Source of the DNA: Symploca sp. SIO1C2
GTDB lineage: Bacteria; Cyanobacteriota; Cyanobacteriia; Cyanobacteriales; Coleofasciculaceae
DNA: 64,000 nt
Assembly: GCA_010672925.1 (NCBI GenBank)
Contig: JAAHFP010000020.1
Location: forward strand, 1 to 64,000
Direction of reading: 5' to 3'
Part shown: positions 34,611 through 42,492 of the stretch, in pieces
Layout: each line of letters starts with the position of its first letter
How positions within the stretch are numbered: the stretch's first letter is position 1
Notes under the pieces: model-generated
The model's database searches: none
The model's input: only the letters and a program-made list of their open reading frames with translations
Told to the model about the DNA's origin: nothing
Translations under genes and position numbers: made by a program

Positions 34611-37016
34611 GTGGGGAAATTAGTTATCCTGAAATTAGGAGATGGTAACTTTGAGCAAGGATTTACTGTGACCTTACAACTGGGAGAAGATGGACAACTT
34701 TTCTCCTTAGAGATTACCGGACAACTACCTCCCGCCCCAGAAATTCGTCAGTATTACAGTGGTTGGGTTCAAAGTTATGAAGGCTTAGGCTTGCGATCGC
34801 GACTAGAAAGACCCGCTGCTCAAATCACTAATGTTTCTCTTAAATCCTTAAAAGAAGATTGCCTCAATGCTGCTCAAGTTTTGCGGATGCGCTTCAATCG
34901 TTGGCTACGTTCAGAATCCTTTGAACCGATTAGAGAGAAGTTACTAGAACAATTGATTCCAGCCGATGAAATCCGCCTCATTATTCAAACCGAAAACATT
35001 TGGTTAAGGAAGCTACCTTGGCATCTGTGGGATTTATGCGACCGCTACCCCAAAATTGAAATTGCGATTAGTGCCCTTAATGTACAGAAGCAGGGCAATA
35101 TATTAGATGCAGCAACAAATAAAGTAAAAATTTTAGCAATTATTGGTAATAGTACTGGTATTAATATTCAAGCAGACCGACAGTTGTTGGAGCAGTTGCC
35201 TGATGCCGAAGTTAGCTTCCTGGTAGAACCTCAACGTCAGGAACTTACTGATGAACTATGGCGTCAAGACTGGGACATTTTCTTTTTTGCTGGTCATAGT
35301 TCCAGTCAAGACAATGGTGCAACTGGGCGGATGTATGTCAATCAAACCGATAGTTTAACCATTGAAGACCTCAAAAATGCTCTGAAAAAAGCCGTAGAAA
35401 GGGGTTTGCAAATAGCTATTTTTAACTCCTGTGATGGCTTAGGTTTAGCCCGTAATCTGACAGATTTACAAATTCCCCAAATCATCGTGATGCGGGAGCC
35501 TGTACCGGATAAGATCGCTCAAGAATTTTTAAAGTACTTTCTAGAAGCCTTTGCTAGTGGTGAGTCTTTTTATCTGGCAGTCAGGGAAGCCAGAGAAAGA
35601 TTGCAAGCTTTGGAAGATAAATTTCCTTGTGCTACCTGGTTACCAATGATTTGCCAAAACCCCACTGTATTGCCCCCAACTTGGCAAGACTTGTACGGGA
35701 ACCAGATTCAGGAAATTACTCCAATTTCTGTTCCTGAAGCAGGATTACTGCAAAGACTTCCCCAACGACCCCCAAGCTTAAAGGGAAAACGTGGCTTGCT
35801 AACCGTTAGTCTACTCAGTTTAGCTGTCACTTCTTTGTTGATGGGTATCCGGTATTTGGGTATATTTCAATCCTTAGAATTACAGGCTTTTGACCATTTG
35901 ATGAGCAAAAGACCCATAGAATTCCCAGATTCTCGTTTGTTAATCGTTACAATCACAGAACAAGATGTTTTGGCTCAGCCTCAACAAGAAAGACGTGGTT
36001 CCTCCCTATCAGATAAAACCCTAGCTCAGCTATTAACAATTCTGGAGTTCCATCAACCACGAGTCATTGGTTTAGATTTATATCGTGATTTTCCTGTGGG
36101 AGCGGAACATCCAGATTTAAAACAACGTCTACAAGAAAGTCTCTACCTCGTTGGGGTGTGCAAAGTCTCCAATCCCCAAACTCAAGATCCTGGTGTTAAA
36201 CCTCCACCGGAAATGTCTATTGAAAACCTGAGTTTTAGTGATATTGTACTCGATCAAGACAATGTTATTCGCCGTCATCTACTAGCTCTCACTCCAGAAC
36301 CTGCATCTGTTTGTCAAGCCTCCTACTCCCTCAGTAGCGAACTTGCTTTCCGCTATTTAGAAGCAGAAGGAATTTCGCCAACATTCACCGAAGATCACCA
36401 CTTGCAGCTTGGGGATACAATTTTTAAACGCTTAGAACCCCACACTGGTGGTTACCAAAATATCGATGCTGGAGCTCACCAAGTTCTACTTAATTATCGC
36501 TCCCATCAAAACCATTCTCTTCAGGATTTTGTTCCCAACATAACTGTAGGAGCAATTTTGGAAGGTAAACTCAATCCGGATCTGATAAAAGACCGCATTG
36601 TGTTAATCGGCGTTACCGCTCGTAGCTTCAATGATTACCAATCAACTTCCAGGAGTCAAGGTCAAAAACAAATTCCAGGAGTCGTTATTCAAGCTCATAT
36701 GGTAAGTCAAATTCTCAGTGCTGTGTTGGATGAACGTCCCCTTTTAGAAGCTTGGCCTTTGTGGGGTGAAGTCCTGTGGGTTTGGTGTTGGTCTTTGGCA
36801 GGGGGGCTCATCGTTTGGCATTTCCGATTATGGCTCCGGTTAGCCCTAGTTACCGGAGCATTAGGTATACTATACAGTTTGTCTCTAGTTCTGTTAATAC
36901 AAGGCAGTTGGGTTCCCCTTGTACCTTCAGCTATTGCCTTAGTATCTACCGGTGGTATGGTTATTGCCTATACTTCTAAGCAACAACAACAGAGTCCATC
37001 TACGATTGAATCATGA
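34611..37016 (+). CDS. CHAT-CHASE2 membrane protein (caspase-like protease plus extracytoplasmic sensor)
   Basis: This 801-aa protein begins at a GTG with AAGGAG 8 bases upstream. The N-terminal part (about 1-120) is unassigned. A CHAT (caspase HetF associated with Tprs) domain spans about 125-355. It has a visible dyad: H229 in FFFAGHSSS and C274 in IFNSCDGLG. After a transmembrane segment (about 392-412) comes a CHASE2 sensor domain (about 420-700; AFDHLMSKRPIEFPDSRLLIVTI, ITVGAILEGKLNPDLIKDRIVLIG), which should face outside the cytoplasmic membrane. Two or three C-terminal transmembrane helices follow. The protease would thus sit in the cytoplasm and be gated by an external signal. Its substrates are unknown. 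The stop overlaps the next ATG by 4 bases. Confidence 0.88.
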   Translation: MGKLVILKLGDGNFEQGFTVTLQLGEDGQLFSLEITGQLPPAPEIRQYYSGWVQSYEGLGLRSRLERPAAQITNVSLKSLKEDCLNAAQVLRMRFNRWLRSESFEPIREKLLEQLIPADEIRLIIQTENIWLRKLPWHLWDLCDRYPKIEIAISALNVQKQGNILDAATNKVKILAIIGNSTGINIQADRQLLEQLPDAEVSFLVEPQRQELTDELWRQDWDIFFFAGHSSSQDNGATGRMYVNQTDSLTIEDLKNALKKAVERGLQIAIFNSCDGLGLARNLTDLQIPQIIVMREPVPDKIAQEFLKYFLEAFASGESFYLAVREARERLQALEDKFPCATWLPMICQNPTVLPPTWQDLYGNQIQEITPISVPEAGLLQRLPQRPPSLKGKRGLLTVSLLSLAVTSLLMGIRYLGIFQSLELQAFDHLMSKRPIEFPDSRLLIVTITEQDVLAQPQQERRGSSLSDKTLAQLLTILEFHQPRVIGLDLYRDFPVGAEHPDLKQRLQESLYLVGVCKVSNPQTQDPGVKPPPEMSIENLSFSDIVLDQDNVIRRHLLALTPEPASVCQASYSLSSELAFRYLEAEGISPTFTEDHHLQLGDTIFKRLEPHTGGYQNIDAGAHQVLLNYRSHQNHSLQDFVPNITVGAILEGKLNPDLIKDRIVLIGVTARSFNDYQSTSRSQGQKQIPGVVIQAHMVSQILSAVLDERPLLEAWPLWGEVLWVWCWSLAGGLIVWHFRLWLRLALVTGALGILYSLSLVLLIQGSWVPLVPSAIALVSTGGMVIAYTSKQQQQSPSTIES

Positions 37017-37855
37017 GTTATTTAAAGTATTTTCAATCTTACAAAACTCTAGCCTTGGCTTTAGCGATCGCTTGCTTCTCTAGCTACGGATCAGCAGCCC
37101 AAGCTGAATCTAAATTACTTAATGAGAGAGTTTCCTCTTCAATATCTCTACTCAATCATAGTAATATCTTAGTTTCCCAATCTGCGAAACCTCCGATACA
37201 ACGTCAAAAACGAGATGACCCTCCCAATACTGGCGATACCAACAGAGAAACAGGAGCATCAGGTCGTTCAGCTTGTTCTATCGGTTCAGCAAATAACTTA
37301 AAGATTACAGCTTTAGTACCAACTACTCAAGCAACCGATCAAGAGAATCAAAGTGGAAAAACTTCGGAAGTGGTATGGGGTTTAACTGCTGATCAACATC
37401 CCACCTTCTGGTTTTATCTTCCCTATTGGCTTTCCTCCGAATGCTATGCCGAATTTGTCTTAGAAGATGAAACGGGTACAGAAATTTACAAGACTACTCT
37501 CACGGATTCTCAAAACTCCCACGGTATTGTCGGCATCAAAATTCCCACTACAGAACCAAAACTGAAGCAAGGGCAATGGTATCAATGGAAGCTTTCATTC
37601 TATCCAGGAGTAACCAAGGCTATGTCGGTTAAGGGCTGGGTGCAACGGGTTGAACCCGAATCAGAAATCTCCGAGGAAGGAGTTGCCTTCTATGAACAAA
37701 CAGGCATTTGGTACGATCCTTTAACTAAGCTAGCGCAGTCACGGCTCCAAAATCCCCAAGATCAAGAACTTCAAGCGGAGTGGGAGAAGTTGTTAAAAGC
37801 TGTTAACTTAGAAGCGATCGCTCAAGAACCAATTCTGGATTTTACAGATAAATAG
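37013..37855 (+). CDS. DUF928 family exported protein
   Basis: This 280-aa protein is translationally coupled (ATGA overlap) to the CHAT-CHASE2 gene. It has a signal peptide with hydrophobic core LALALAIACFSSYG, ending near AAQAE (about residue 33). The DUF928 core runs from about 75 to 240: ACSIGSANNLKITALVP, VVWGLTADQHPTFWFYLPY, GIVGIKIPTTEPKLKQGQWYQWKLSFY, and VKGWVQRVEP. The C-terminal part is helical. It is the full-length relative of the 180-aa protein at 6346-6888. Its function is unknown. The coupling implies that it works with the CHASE2 sensor on the outer side of the membrane. Confidence 0.88.
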   Translation: MSYLKYFQSYKTLALALAIACFSSYGSAAQAESKLLNERVSSSISLLNHSNILVSQSAKPPIQRQKRDDPPNTGDTNRETGASGRSACSIGSANNLKITALVPTTQATDQENQSGKTSEVVWGLTADQHPTFWFYLPYWLSSECYAEFVLEDETGTEIYKTTLTDSQNSHGIVGIKIPTTEPKLKQGQWYQWKLSFYPGVTKAMSVKGWVQRVEPESEISEEGVAFYEQTGIWYDPLTKLAQSRLQNPQDQELQAEWEKLLKAVNLEAIAQEPILDFTDK

Positions 37856-37920
37856 CTGTGGAACTGGCAGAATGCCAGTATATTGTGGGACTGTTGTGGT
37901 ACACCTAAAATGATGGAATC

Positions 37921-38371
37921 ATATCAATTCCGGTTGCATCGGAATGATTAAAAATCTGGCTTTCTGGTTAGAAAACGTAGATGCGGTCGGGGTGCAAGCT
38001 TTCATTGGTGTCAACTTAAGGTGAAACCCTTATCTCGCCTGGGGTTCAAACCCCAGGCTAATAGCTCAAGTCATCTAAAGATGACTAAACTTAAGGTGAA
38101 GCCGAAGAATTTAGTCCATTTCAATGGACTTTTGCTATTAGCCTTGGATTTGAATCCAAGGTGAGGCAAGGAAATCTAGCTAGCCAGCTTGTCTAAGCTT
38201 AAGTTGACCATTTTTTGAATTCAAAATGCCAAATGCCAAATGCCAAATGCATTCATTAGGAAAAGATAATTTTGAATTGATAATTTTGAATTTTGAATTG
38301 TTTTGACACCAATGGCAAGCTTTGCGCCCCTACATTACGAATATTATCCCAATGTAGCCGGAATTGATATC
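37921..38371. mobile_element. Outer composite element, copy 1 (contains a nested MITE)
   Basis: The outer ends ATATCAATTCCGGTTGCATC (37921-) and an inverted relative finishing at 38371 match over about 22 bases with three differences. The arms reappear in opposite orientation at 52357-52704. A second element (38003-38314) is inserted inside and carries a further 99-bp insertion. Apart from this, 37856-38432 holds no gene. Confidence 0.75.
38003..38314. mobile_element. Nested MITE (family CATTGGTGTCAA), copy 2, with four hairpins
   Basis: It starts CATTGGTGTCAACTTAAG. Its right end is split by a 99-bp low-complexity insertion (38209-38307) flanked by TTGAC. The 9-bp target GCAAGCTTT is duplicated at 37994-38002 and 38315-38323. 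The interior folds into hairpins at 38038-38057, 38069-38086, 38113-38130 and 38142-38161, each with a 4-base loop. Segments GGCTAATAGC and GCTATTAGCC around the middle pair are also complementary. Confidence 0.85.
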
Positions 38372-38432
38372 ATTTATCTTCCCACACTCATTTTTTGAGA
38401 AACCACAAAGACACAAAGTTCACTAAGGGAAA

Positions 38433-39590
38433 ATGGAAGGCAAAAGGTTTATCCATACTCTGCGATTACAAAACTTCCTGTCCTACGGAGGTGAGGGTGA
38501 AGAAATCGAACTGCAACCTTTAAATGTGCTAATTGGTCCCAATGCATCTGGCAAGTCAAACTTCATTGAAGCAATGGGACTATTGAAGGCAACACCGACA
38601 GATTTAAATGCTGCAATTCGCAAAGGGGGAGGAATCAGTGAGTGGCTTTGGAAAGGTACAAAAGAGCTTCCTACTGCTGAGATTGAGGTGGCTATAGAGT
38701 ATTCTCAAGCTGCTCTTCTGCGATATAAACTTTATTTCACGGCGGCTGAACAAAGGCTACAGATTGTCAATGAGACCATAGGTAAGGACAGTCTAAATGA
38801 GCAAGATGATGATTTTTTCTACTACCACTACCAACGTGATAGAGGATTTACTAGTATAGGAAGAATGCTGCCCGGAGACAATCTTATTCCAAATTTGTCA
38901 ATTTTGTCTCAGATAAAAGAACCATATTTACATCGAGAATTAACAGATTTGGGTAATCATTTTTATAATATTTGTCTATATAGAGACTGGCATATAGGTC
39001 GTAATTATGAATCCAGGAAACCCCAGCAAACAGATTTACCAGAACATCCTTTGTTGGAAGACGGAAGTAACCTGGGCTTATTTTTGAATAACTTACAATA
39101 CCAATTGGGAAGTAGGCCAGTTATCGAAAATCTCAAGAAGTTTTACGATGAAGCAGAAGAGCTTAGTGTAAAGATTTACGGCGGTACAGTCCAGATATTT
39201 ATTCGTGAGGAAGGTTTAACTCAGCCAATTCCGGCAACCCGTCTATCAGATGGTACGCTTCGCTATCTCTTCTTGCTGGCTTTACTACTGGATCCAACAC
39301 CGCCTCCGCTTCTATGTATTGAGGAACCAGAGATTGGCTTACATCCTGATATGATGTCTACTATTGCTGACTTGCTAGTCGAAGCCTCTAAACGAACACA
39401 GTTAATTGTTACCACTCACTCTGAGGCTTTAGTTTCCTCACTTCCTCCTGAATCAGTTTTAGTCTGTGAGCGAGATTATGTAGGCACTCATCTACGTCGT
39501 CTTGATCCTGAACGACTTAAAAAGTGGCTAGAACATTATTCTTTAGGTGAACTATGGACTATGGGTGAAATTGGTGGAACACGATGGTAA
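38433..39590 (+). CDS. AAA family ATPase (RecF/OLD-like)
   Basis: This 385-aa cytoplasmic ATPase of the AAA_21/RecF-like group has Walker A GPNASGKSN (about residues 33-41). A signature-like segment (LSDGTLRYLFLLALLL) is followed by Walker B LLCIEEPEIGLHPD (about 288-301) and the D/H loop VTTHSEALVSSLP. No TOPRIM domain is fused. It overlaps the truncated DUF4276 frame by 7 bases, and DUF4276 is the usual partner of such ATPases in defence-like two-gene units. The partner is broken here, so the system is probably inactive unless complemented elsewhere. Confidence 0.88.
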   Translation: MEGKRFIHTLRLQNFLSYGGEGEEIELQPLNVLIGPNASGKSNFIEAMGLLKATPTDLNAAIRKGGGISEWLWKGTKELPTAEIEVAIEYSQAALLRYKLYFTAAEQRLQIVNETIGKDSLNEQDDDFFYYHYQRDRGFTSIGRMLPGDNLIPNLSILSQIKEPYLHRELTDLGNHFYNICLYRDWHIGRNYESRKPQQTDLPEHPLLEDGSNLGLFLNNLQYQLGSRPVIENLKKFYDEAEELSVKIYGGTVQIFIREEGLTQPIPATRLSDGTLRYLFLLALLLDPTPPPLLCIEEPEIGLHPDMMSTIADLLVEASKRTQLIVTTHSEALVSSLPPESVLVCERDYVGTHLRRLDPERLKKWLEHYSLGELWTMGEIGGTRW

Positions 39591-39751
39591 AAGAAATTCG
39601 TATTTACATAGAAGGGGGGGGAGATGATAGGGACACCAAAAAGAAAATTAGGCAAGGATTTAACGGTTTCTTAAAAAACCTTGTGTATATAGCGCGGAAT
39701 AAAAGAATCAAATGGGATATCATTGTTTGTGGTTTCCGTGAGGACGTGTGA
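39584..39751 (+). pseudogene. Truncated DUF4276 (TOPRIM-like) partner gene
   Basis: A 55-codon frame overlaps the ATPase stop and opens with MVKEIRIYIEGGGDDRD. This is the acidic first motif of DUF4276 proteins, which are TOPRIM-like and normally about 200 residues. It continues KKKIRQGFNGFLKNL and WDIIVCGFREDV, then stops. I find no continuation in any frame before the next gene at 39855, so the C-terminal three quarters are missing. Confidence 0.7.
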
Positions 39752-39854
39752 AGCAAAAGGAAATTGCGTAGAAGTAATTGCTCTATATAGGCTACCTTAG
39801 GTAGACAATAAACATATATTGTCTAACACATCACGAAGCTGCCAAAATATCAAT

Positions 39855-40097
39855 ATGCCGACTGTACTCAGGAAGGATGGGTTTGCTGTCCGTATCTACT
39901 TTAACGATCACCGGCCTCCTCACGTTCATGTTTTCAAAGGTGGAGGGCAGGTAAAAATTAGCTTAGGTAGTGAAACTGAAAGCACTGAACTAGTTCAAGT
40001 TGAAGGAATGAGTGATAAAGATGCTGCTAAAGCACTAGAAATAGTGAGTGAACATCAGTTAGAGTTAGTACAACGATGGGAGGAAATTCATGGCTAA
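39855..40097 (+). CDS. DUF4160 family protein
   Basis: This 80-aa protein uses the ATG at 39855 (MPTVLRKDGFAVRIYFNDH); the frame is open to a TTG at 39819. The HRPPHVHVFKGGGQVKI segment, with its PPHVHV histidines, identifies DUF4160. The C-terminus (ALEIVSEHQLELVQRWEEIHG) is also typical. It overlaps the DUF2442 start by 8 bases, the usual pairing of these two families. The pair behaves like a small toxin-antitoxin-type or regulatory module in many genomes, but no activity is established. Confidence 0.88.
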   Translation: MPTVLRKDGFAVRIYFNDHRPPHVHVFKGGGQVKISLGSETESTELVQVEGMSDKDAAKALEIVSEHQLELVQRWEEIHG

Positions 40098-40443
40098 TGC
40101 AGGGTTAGATCAGAAAACTCTAAAAGCCGCAATTGCAAAGGCAAGAGAAGCTGCAGCAGTTGCTAATGCTGTTGAACCCAGAGCTGAGTCGGCTTACTAT
40201 GACCAGAGTAGTAATCGCATTATCATCAATTTGAAGAGTGGAGCGACGTTTGGTTTTCCACCAGATATAGCGCAAGGACTAGCAGGTGCTTCTCCGAAAG
40301 ATTTAGCTGAAGTTGAAGTCACTCCATCGGGTGATGGGTTGCATTGGGAAAAGCTGGATGCAGATTTTACTGTTCCTGCTCTTTTGGCAGGTGTATTTGG
40401 GACTGAGGCTTGGATGGCTCAAATCAAGATAAAGGTTGGTTAG
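40090..40443 (+). CDS. DUF2442 family protein
   Basis: This 117-aa protein overlaps the upstream DUF4160 gene by 8 bases. The DUF2442 core is visible in RIIINLKSGATFGFPPDIAQGLAGASPKDLAEVEVTPSGDGLHWEKLDADFTVPALLAGVFG, written here only to mark about residues 47-109. It is small, soluble and without catalytic residues, and probably acts as the partner or antidote of DUF4160. A decayed copy of about 58 bases from its 5' half lies at 41266-41324, showing that this module has been duplicated and eroded locally. Confidence 0.85.
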   Translation: MANAGLDQKTLKAAIAKAREAAAVANAVEPRAESAYYDQSSNRIIINLKSGATFGFPPDIAQGLAGASPKDLAEVEVTPSGDGLHWEKLDADFTVPALLAGVFGTEAWMAQIKIKVG

Positions 40444-40666
40444 AATTGCGATCGCTTTTTTACAATGGTATCTTCAGTTGGCTAGCTTAAGGCAAGAAGT
40501 TGATGAAGCGATTGATGCTTTGCATGTTGCATGTGCTGAGGCAGTTAACAGCGACTATCTCATTACCTGCGATAAGCGGCTCATCAATCAGTGCGTGGGG
40601 TTGACGATGAAAGTCATAAATCCGGTTGATTTTGTCTTGGAGATGAGTAGCGATGATCCAAGTTAA
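40436..40666 (+). pseudogene. C-terminal fragment of a PIN-domain toxin
   Basis: The frame keeps only the last part of a PIN ribonuclease: a helix followed by DALHVACAEAVNSDYLITCD (with the conserved D-A-x-H and T-C-D of the family) and KRLINQCVGLTMKVINPVDFV. The N-terminal half with the first catalytic acid is missing, so it should be inactive. It begins inside the DUF2442 end and overlaps the following small gene by 14 bases, as PIN genes do with their partners. Confidence 0.7.
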
Positions 40667-40868
40667 GAGTGAGCAACAAGTCTTGCAGGAAGGGTTACAT
40701 ATTCTTTTGTGCAATATGGAACCGTCTACATTTGCTAGATTTTGGGTAGCATGTAACCTCGGTAAAGGAGACTATCTCAAACTAAAAGACGAACTTTTTG
40801 CCCAAGAGTCAGTAGCAAGCTTGTACTCTAAAATCCTAGAGTTTCAGGTATTAAAACGCGAAACCTAA
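40653..40868 (+). CDS. Small partner protein of PIN-type module
   Basis: This 71-aa protein (MIQVKSEQQVLQEGLHILL... FARFWVACNLGKGDYLKLKDELFAQESVASLYSKI) resembles a helical family found beside PIN-domain genes in cyanobacteria. A role as antitoxin or accessory is inferred from that position only. It appears intact although the PIN gene beside it is truncated. Confidence 0.6.
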   Translation: MIQVKSEQQVLQEGLHILLCNMEPSTFARFWVACNLGKGDYLKLKDELFAQESVASLYSKILEFQVLKRET

Positions 40869-40896
40869 CATTTAGTTTGTTTGATTGTGTCTAGTA

Positions 40897-41003
40897 TACA
40901 GCGTTTCCCACACTGATGAGGTACATTGTTTTTTTTGGATGACATCAAAGGATAGTTTACCCATTTTTGCTACTGTACCTCACTAGACTGAGAAATGCTG
41001 TAG
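40897..41003. mobile_element. MITE-like element with TTCTCA/GAGGTA ends, copy B
   Basis: The left end TACAGCGTTTCCC plus GATGAGGTAC and the right end GTACCTC plus GACTGAGAAATGCTGTA are inverted relatives over about 28 bases. It is 107 bp and non-coding. It has the same ends as 31497-31623. Confidence 0.6.
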
Positions 41004-41265
41004 AGGAATATGCTACTAGAGTCTCTTCCCTCCTTGGATGGGTTAGGGGTGGATTCTACCTGCTACCTTCAAAGCACTAGGGCTTGTTTTCAAACTGCCG
41101 GAGGTGGTAAGTCTACTCAAGTATGCTGCTTGGATGGTTTCAGAGCAAATCTACAATATTCCAGTGGCTTGATTGCTCAGATAAAACAACATTAAGCGAT
41201 CGCAAGCCAATGTAGCAGATTTGTAAAAAATAAGGAATCGCAGAGGCTCAGGGAACACAGAGAAT

Positions 41266-41324
41266 AGAAGCCGGAGCAGTTGTGAATGCTGTTGAACCCT
41301 GAGGCTCAGTCGGCTTACTATGAC
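41266..41324 (+). pseudogene. Duplicated fragment of the DUF2442 gene
   Basis: It is similar over about 58 bases to 40146-40203 of the DUF2442 gene (shared AATGCTGTTGAACCC and CAGTCGGCTTACTATGAC-type blocks). It carries substitutions and a frame break. It directly precedes the DUF262 gene. Confidence 0.7.
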
Positions 41325-41373
41325 TATAGTCGCACTTTCCAACAACACCTGCGAGAAGGGAGTAATTCAACAA

Positions 41374-42489
41374 ATGAATAGTACAGTACTAGATAGCGAT
41401 GTAATTGTAACTGATGAGGATACTGCGGAAGAAGATGGTGGTGATAGTGGTGGATTGTACCCTTATGACCCGACTCAATCAGATATCGACATTAGAGAAG
41501 ATCCTCAAACCGTTTTTGAGTTAATGAGGAAATATGATAAGGGTAAGCTGATTATCGATCCTGATTTTCAGCGTAATTTAGTTTGGAAGCTAGACCAGAA
41601 AAGTAAATTTATTGAGTCAGTTATTCTCAACTTTCCCCTTCCTCCTTGGTATGTCAATCAAACGGTAGAAGGGAAATATATAATAGTGGATGGATTGCAG
41701 CGTACTACAACATTACACCAGTTTGTTAATAATGAATTTGCATTAAGTGGCTTAGAAGCTTTGCCTAAGTTAAATGGCTATAATTTTTCTCAACTTCAAG
41801 AGTTGCAGGGAGACTATCAAGCAAGAATCGAAGATAAAAAGATTAACATATACCTTATAAAACCTTCTGTATCTATTAAAGTTGTTTACGATATTTTTAA
41901 TCGAATTAATACAGGAGGTACAAATCTTGAGCGTCAAGAAGTCAGAAATTGTATCTTTTCAGGAAAATCAACCAAGCTTCTTAAAGAGTTATCAGAACAA
42001 GAGTATTTTATAAGAGCAATTGACAATGGTATTTCACCCAAAAGAATGAAGGATAGAGAAGTTATCCTGCGTTATTTGGCCTTCAATATTTTTGATTATG
42101 AAAAAGATTATCAAGGTGATTTAAGTGATTTTGTCGAAAAGACAATGAGAAAGATTAATTTGATGTCAGATGAAGAAATAGAGATTTTAAAAAAAGATTT
42201 TGAGCGGGTCATGAACTTAACCTTTAATTTCTTTGAGAGGAAAAATTTTCGTTTACCTACAGGTCAAACTAGAGGAAGAATAAATATTGCTATTTTTGAA
42301 TCTGTATCTTATTTCTTTTCTATAAGCAGTGACGATTTTTTGAAAAAGCACAAAGAGTCTATCAAAGATAATTTTGCTGAATTATTAGATAATCAAGATT
42401 ATCTAAATTCTATAAAATATGGCACGAGCAGTAAAGCTAAGGTTAATACTAGATTTAAACTAGCTCAAGAAATTCTAGGAGATGTATAA
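41374..42489 (+). CDS. DUF262 (ParB/GmrS-like) protein
   Basis: This 371-aa protein starts at the ATG at 41374; the frame is open to 41320. After an acidic N-terminal tail (about 1-45) comes the DUF262 domain. It contains the ParB-like core IIDPDFQRNLVWKLDQKSKFIESVI and the nucleotide-binding or catalytic signature IIVDGLQRTTTLHQF (the DGQQR motif reads DGLQR). DIFNRINTGGTNLERQEVRNCIF follows. DUF262 proteins include the GmrS half of GmrSD type IV restriction enzymes and many uncharacterised defence proteins. There is no HNH-type DUF1524 domain at the C-terminus. Three bases separate it from the ATPase gene, so the two are surely co-transcribed. Confidence 0.88.
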   Translation: MNSTVLDSDVIVTDEDTAEEDGGDSGGLYPYDPTQSDIDIREDPQTVFELMRKYDKGKLIIDPDFQRNLVWKLDQKSKFIESVILNFPLPPWYVNQTVEGKYIIVDGLQRTTTLHQFVNNEFALSGLEALPKLNGYNFSQLQELQGDYQARIEDKKINIYLIKPSVSIKVVYDIFNRINTGGTNLERQEVRNCIFSGKSTKLLKELSEQEYFIRAIDNGISPKRMKDREVILRYLAFNIFDYEKDYQGDLSDFVEKTMRKINLMSDEEIEILKKDFERVMNLTFNFFERKNFRLPTGQTRGRINIAIFESVSYFFSISSDDFLKKHKESIKDNFAELLDNQDYLNSIKYGTSSKAKVNTRFKLAQEILGDV

Positions 42490-42492
42490 AAT

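Larger units (their letters stand above)
40869..41373. other. Spacer with MITE-like element and gene fragment
   Basis: It holds a 107-bp inverted-repeat element (40897-41003), non-coding sequence of unknown origin (41004-41265) and a decayed piece of the DUF2442 gene (41266-41324). Confidence 0.6.

Noticed and set aside
37856..38432. A regulatory RNA or riboswitch upstream of the ATPase gene
   Set aside because: The hairpins belong to a transposed element with target duplications that recurs at 52 kb in front of no comparable gene.
38433..39590. Calling the ATPase RecF or SMC
   Set aside because: The length, lack of coiled coil and overlap with a DUF4276 frame fit the defence-type ATPase rather than a housekeeping repair protein.
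41004..41265. Possible insertion-sequence remnant
   Set aside because: No transposase-like translation was found in any frame, so the origin is left open.
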